Part shown: one piece after another, positions 6,029 through 6,039 of the stretch
Numbering within the stretch: the first letter of the stretch is position 1
Layout: each line of letters starts with the position of its first letter
Assembly: GCA_005877675.1 (NCBI GenBank)
Contig: VBNZ01000066.1
Coordinates: 2,062 to 8,100 of the forward strand
Direction of reading: 5' to 3'
Length of the DNA: 6,039 nucleotides
DNA from: Gammaproteobacteria bacterium
GTDB taxonomy: Bacteria > Pseudomonadota > Gammaproteobacteria > Xanthomonadales > Rhodanobacteraceae
Made by a program: the position numbers and the translations under genes
Notes under the pieces: generated by a model
What the model was told of the DNA's origin: nothing
Database searches by the model: none
What the model saw: the letters and a program-made list of their open reading frames with translations, nothing else

Positions 6029-6039
6029 ATGAACAATTT
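6029..6039 (+). CDS. Possible start of the next operon gene (cut by window edge)
   Basis: An ATG lies two bases after the VOC stop codon, with a modest GGAA (6020-6023) five bases before it. Only three full codons (Met-Asn-Asn) are visible, so the product cannot be guessed. The spacing fits continuation of the hydratase-VOC operon. Confidence 0.35.

Overview
The window comes from a GC-rich genome, with G/C-biased third codon positions throughout and factor-independent terminators. Secretion signals of Gram-negative type, a periplasmic-type alkaline phosphatase and an NdvA/ChvA-type exporter point to a Pseudomonadota member. Xanthomonadales-like or Burkholderiales-like is my guess, but the sequence alone does not fix the genus. 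No rRNA, tRNA, CRISPR array, insertion sequence or phage gene is visible.

Layout. (1) Bases 1-998 (+) hold the C-terminal two thirds of a PhoA-family alkaline phosphatase, cut by the window edge and closed by a textbook terminator at 1025-1055. (2) Bases 1067-2828 (-) converge on it and encode an NdvA/ChvA-like ABC exporter (membrane domain fused to ATPase). Its reading frame is broken near 2201-2207, where about 23 bases appear to be missing. (3) A roughly 340-base divergent non-coding region (2829-3164) carries a plausible extended -10 promoter for the exporter. (4) Bases 3165-4112 (+) encode a secreted protein of the plant EXORDIUM / phosphate-induced protein 1 family, followed by a terminator at 4150-4186. 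(5) Bases 4201-4734 (+) encode a small secreted NTF2-like (DUF4440/SnoaL-type) protein whose ribosome-binding site abuts that terminator. (6) Bases 4822-5610 and 5622-6026 (+) are a tight pair, an enoyl-CoA hydratase of the LiuC (methylglutaconyl-CoA hydratase) type and a VOC-superfamily protein. A further ATG lies two bases after the second stop, so the operon probably continues.

How they fit together. The left and centre genes mostly act outside the cytoplasm: phosphate scavenging, polysaccharide export and two secreted proteins. I see no evidence that they form one pathway. The right-hand pair looks like acyl-CoA catabolism, possibly leucine/isovalerate. The item most worth following is the bacterial EXORDIUM-like protein. 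It retains the family's cysteines and an HExxExxTDP motif that looks like a metal site, although the family has no settled biochemical activity that I know of. The second is the broken exporter gene.
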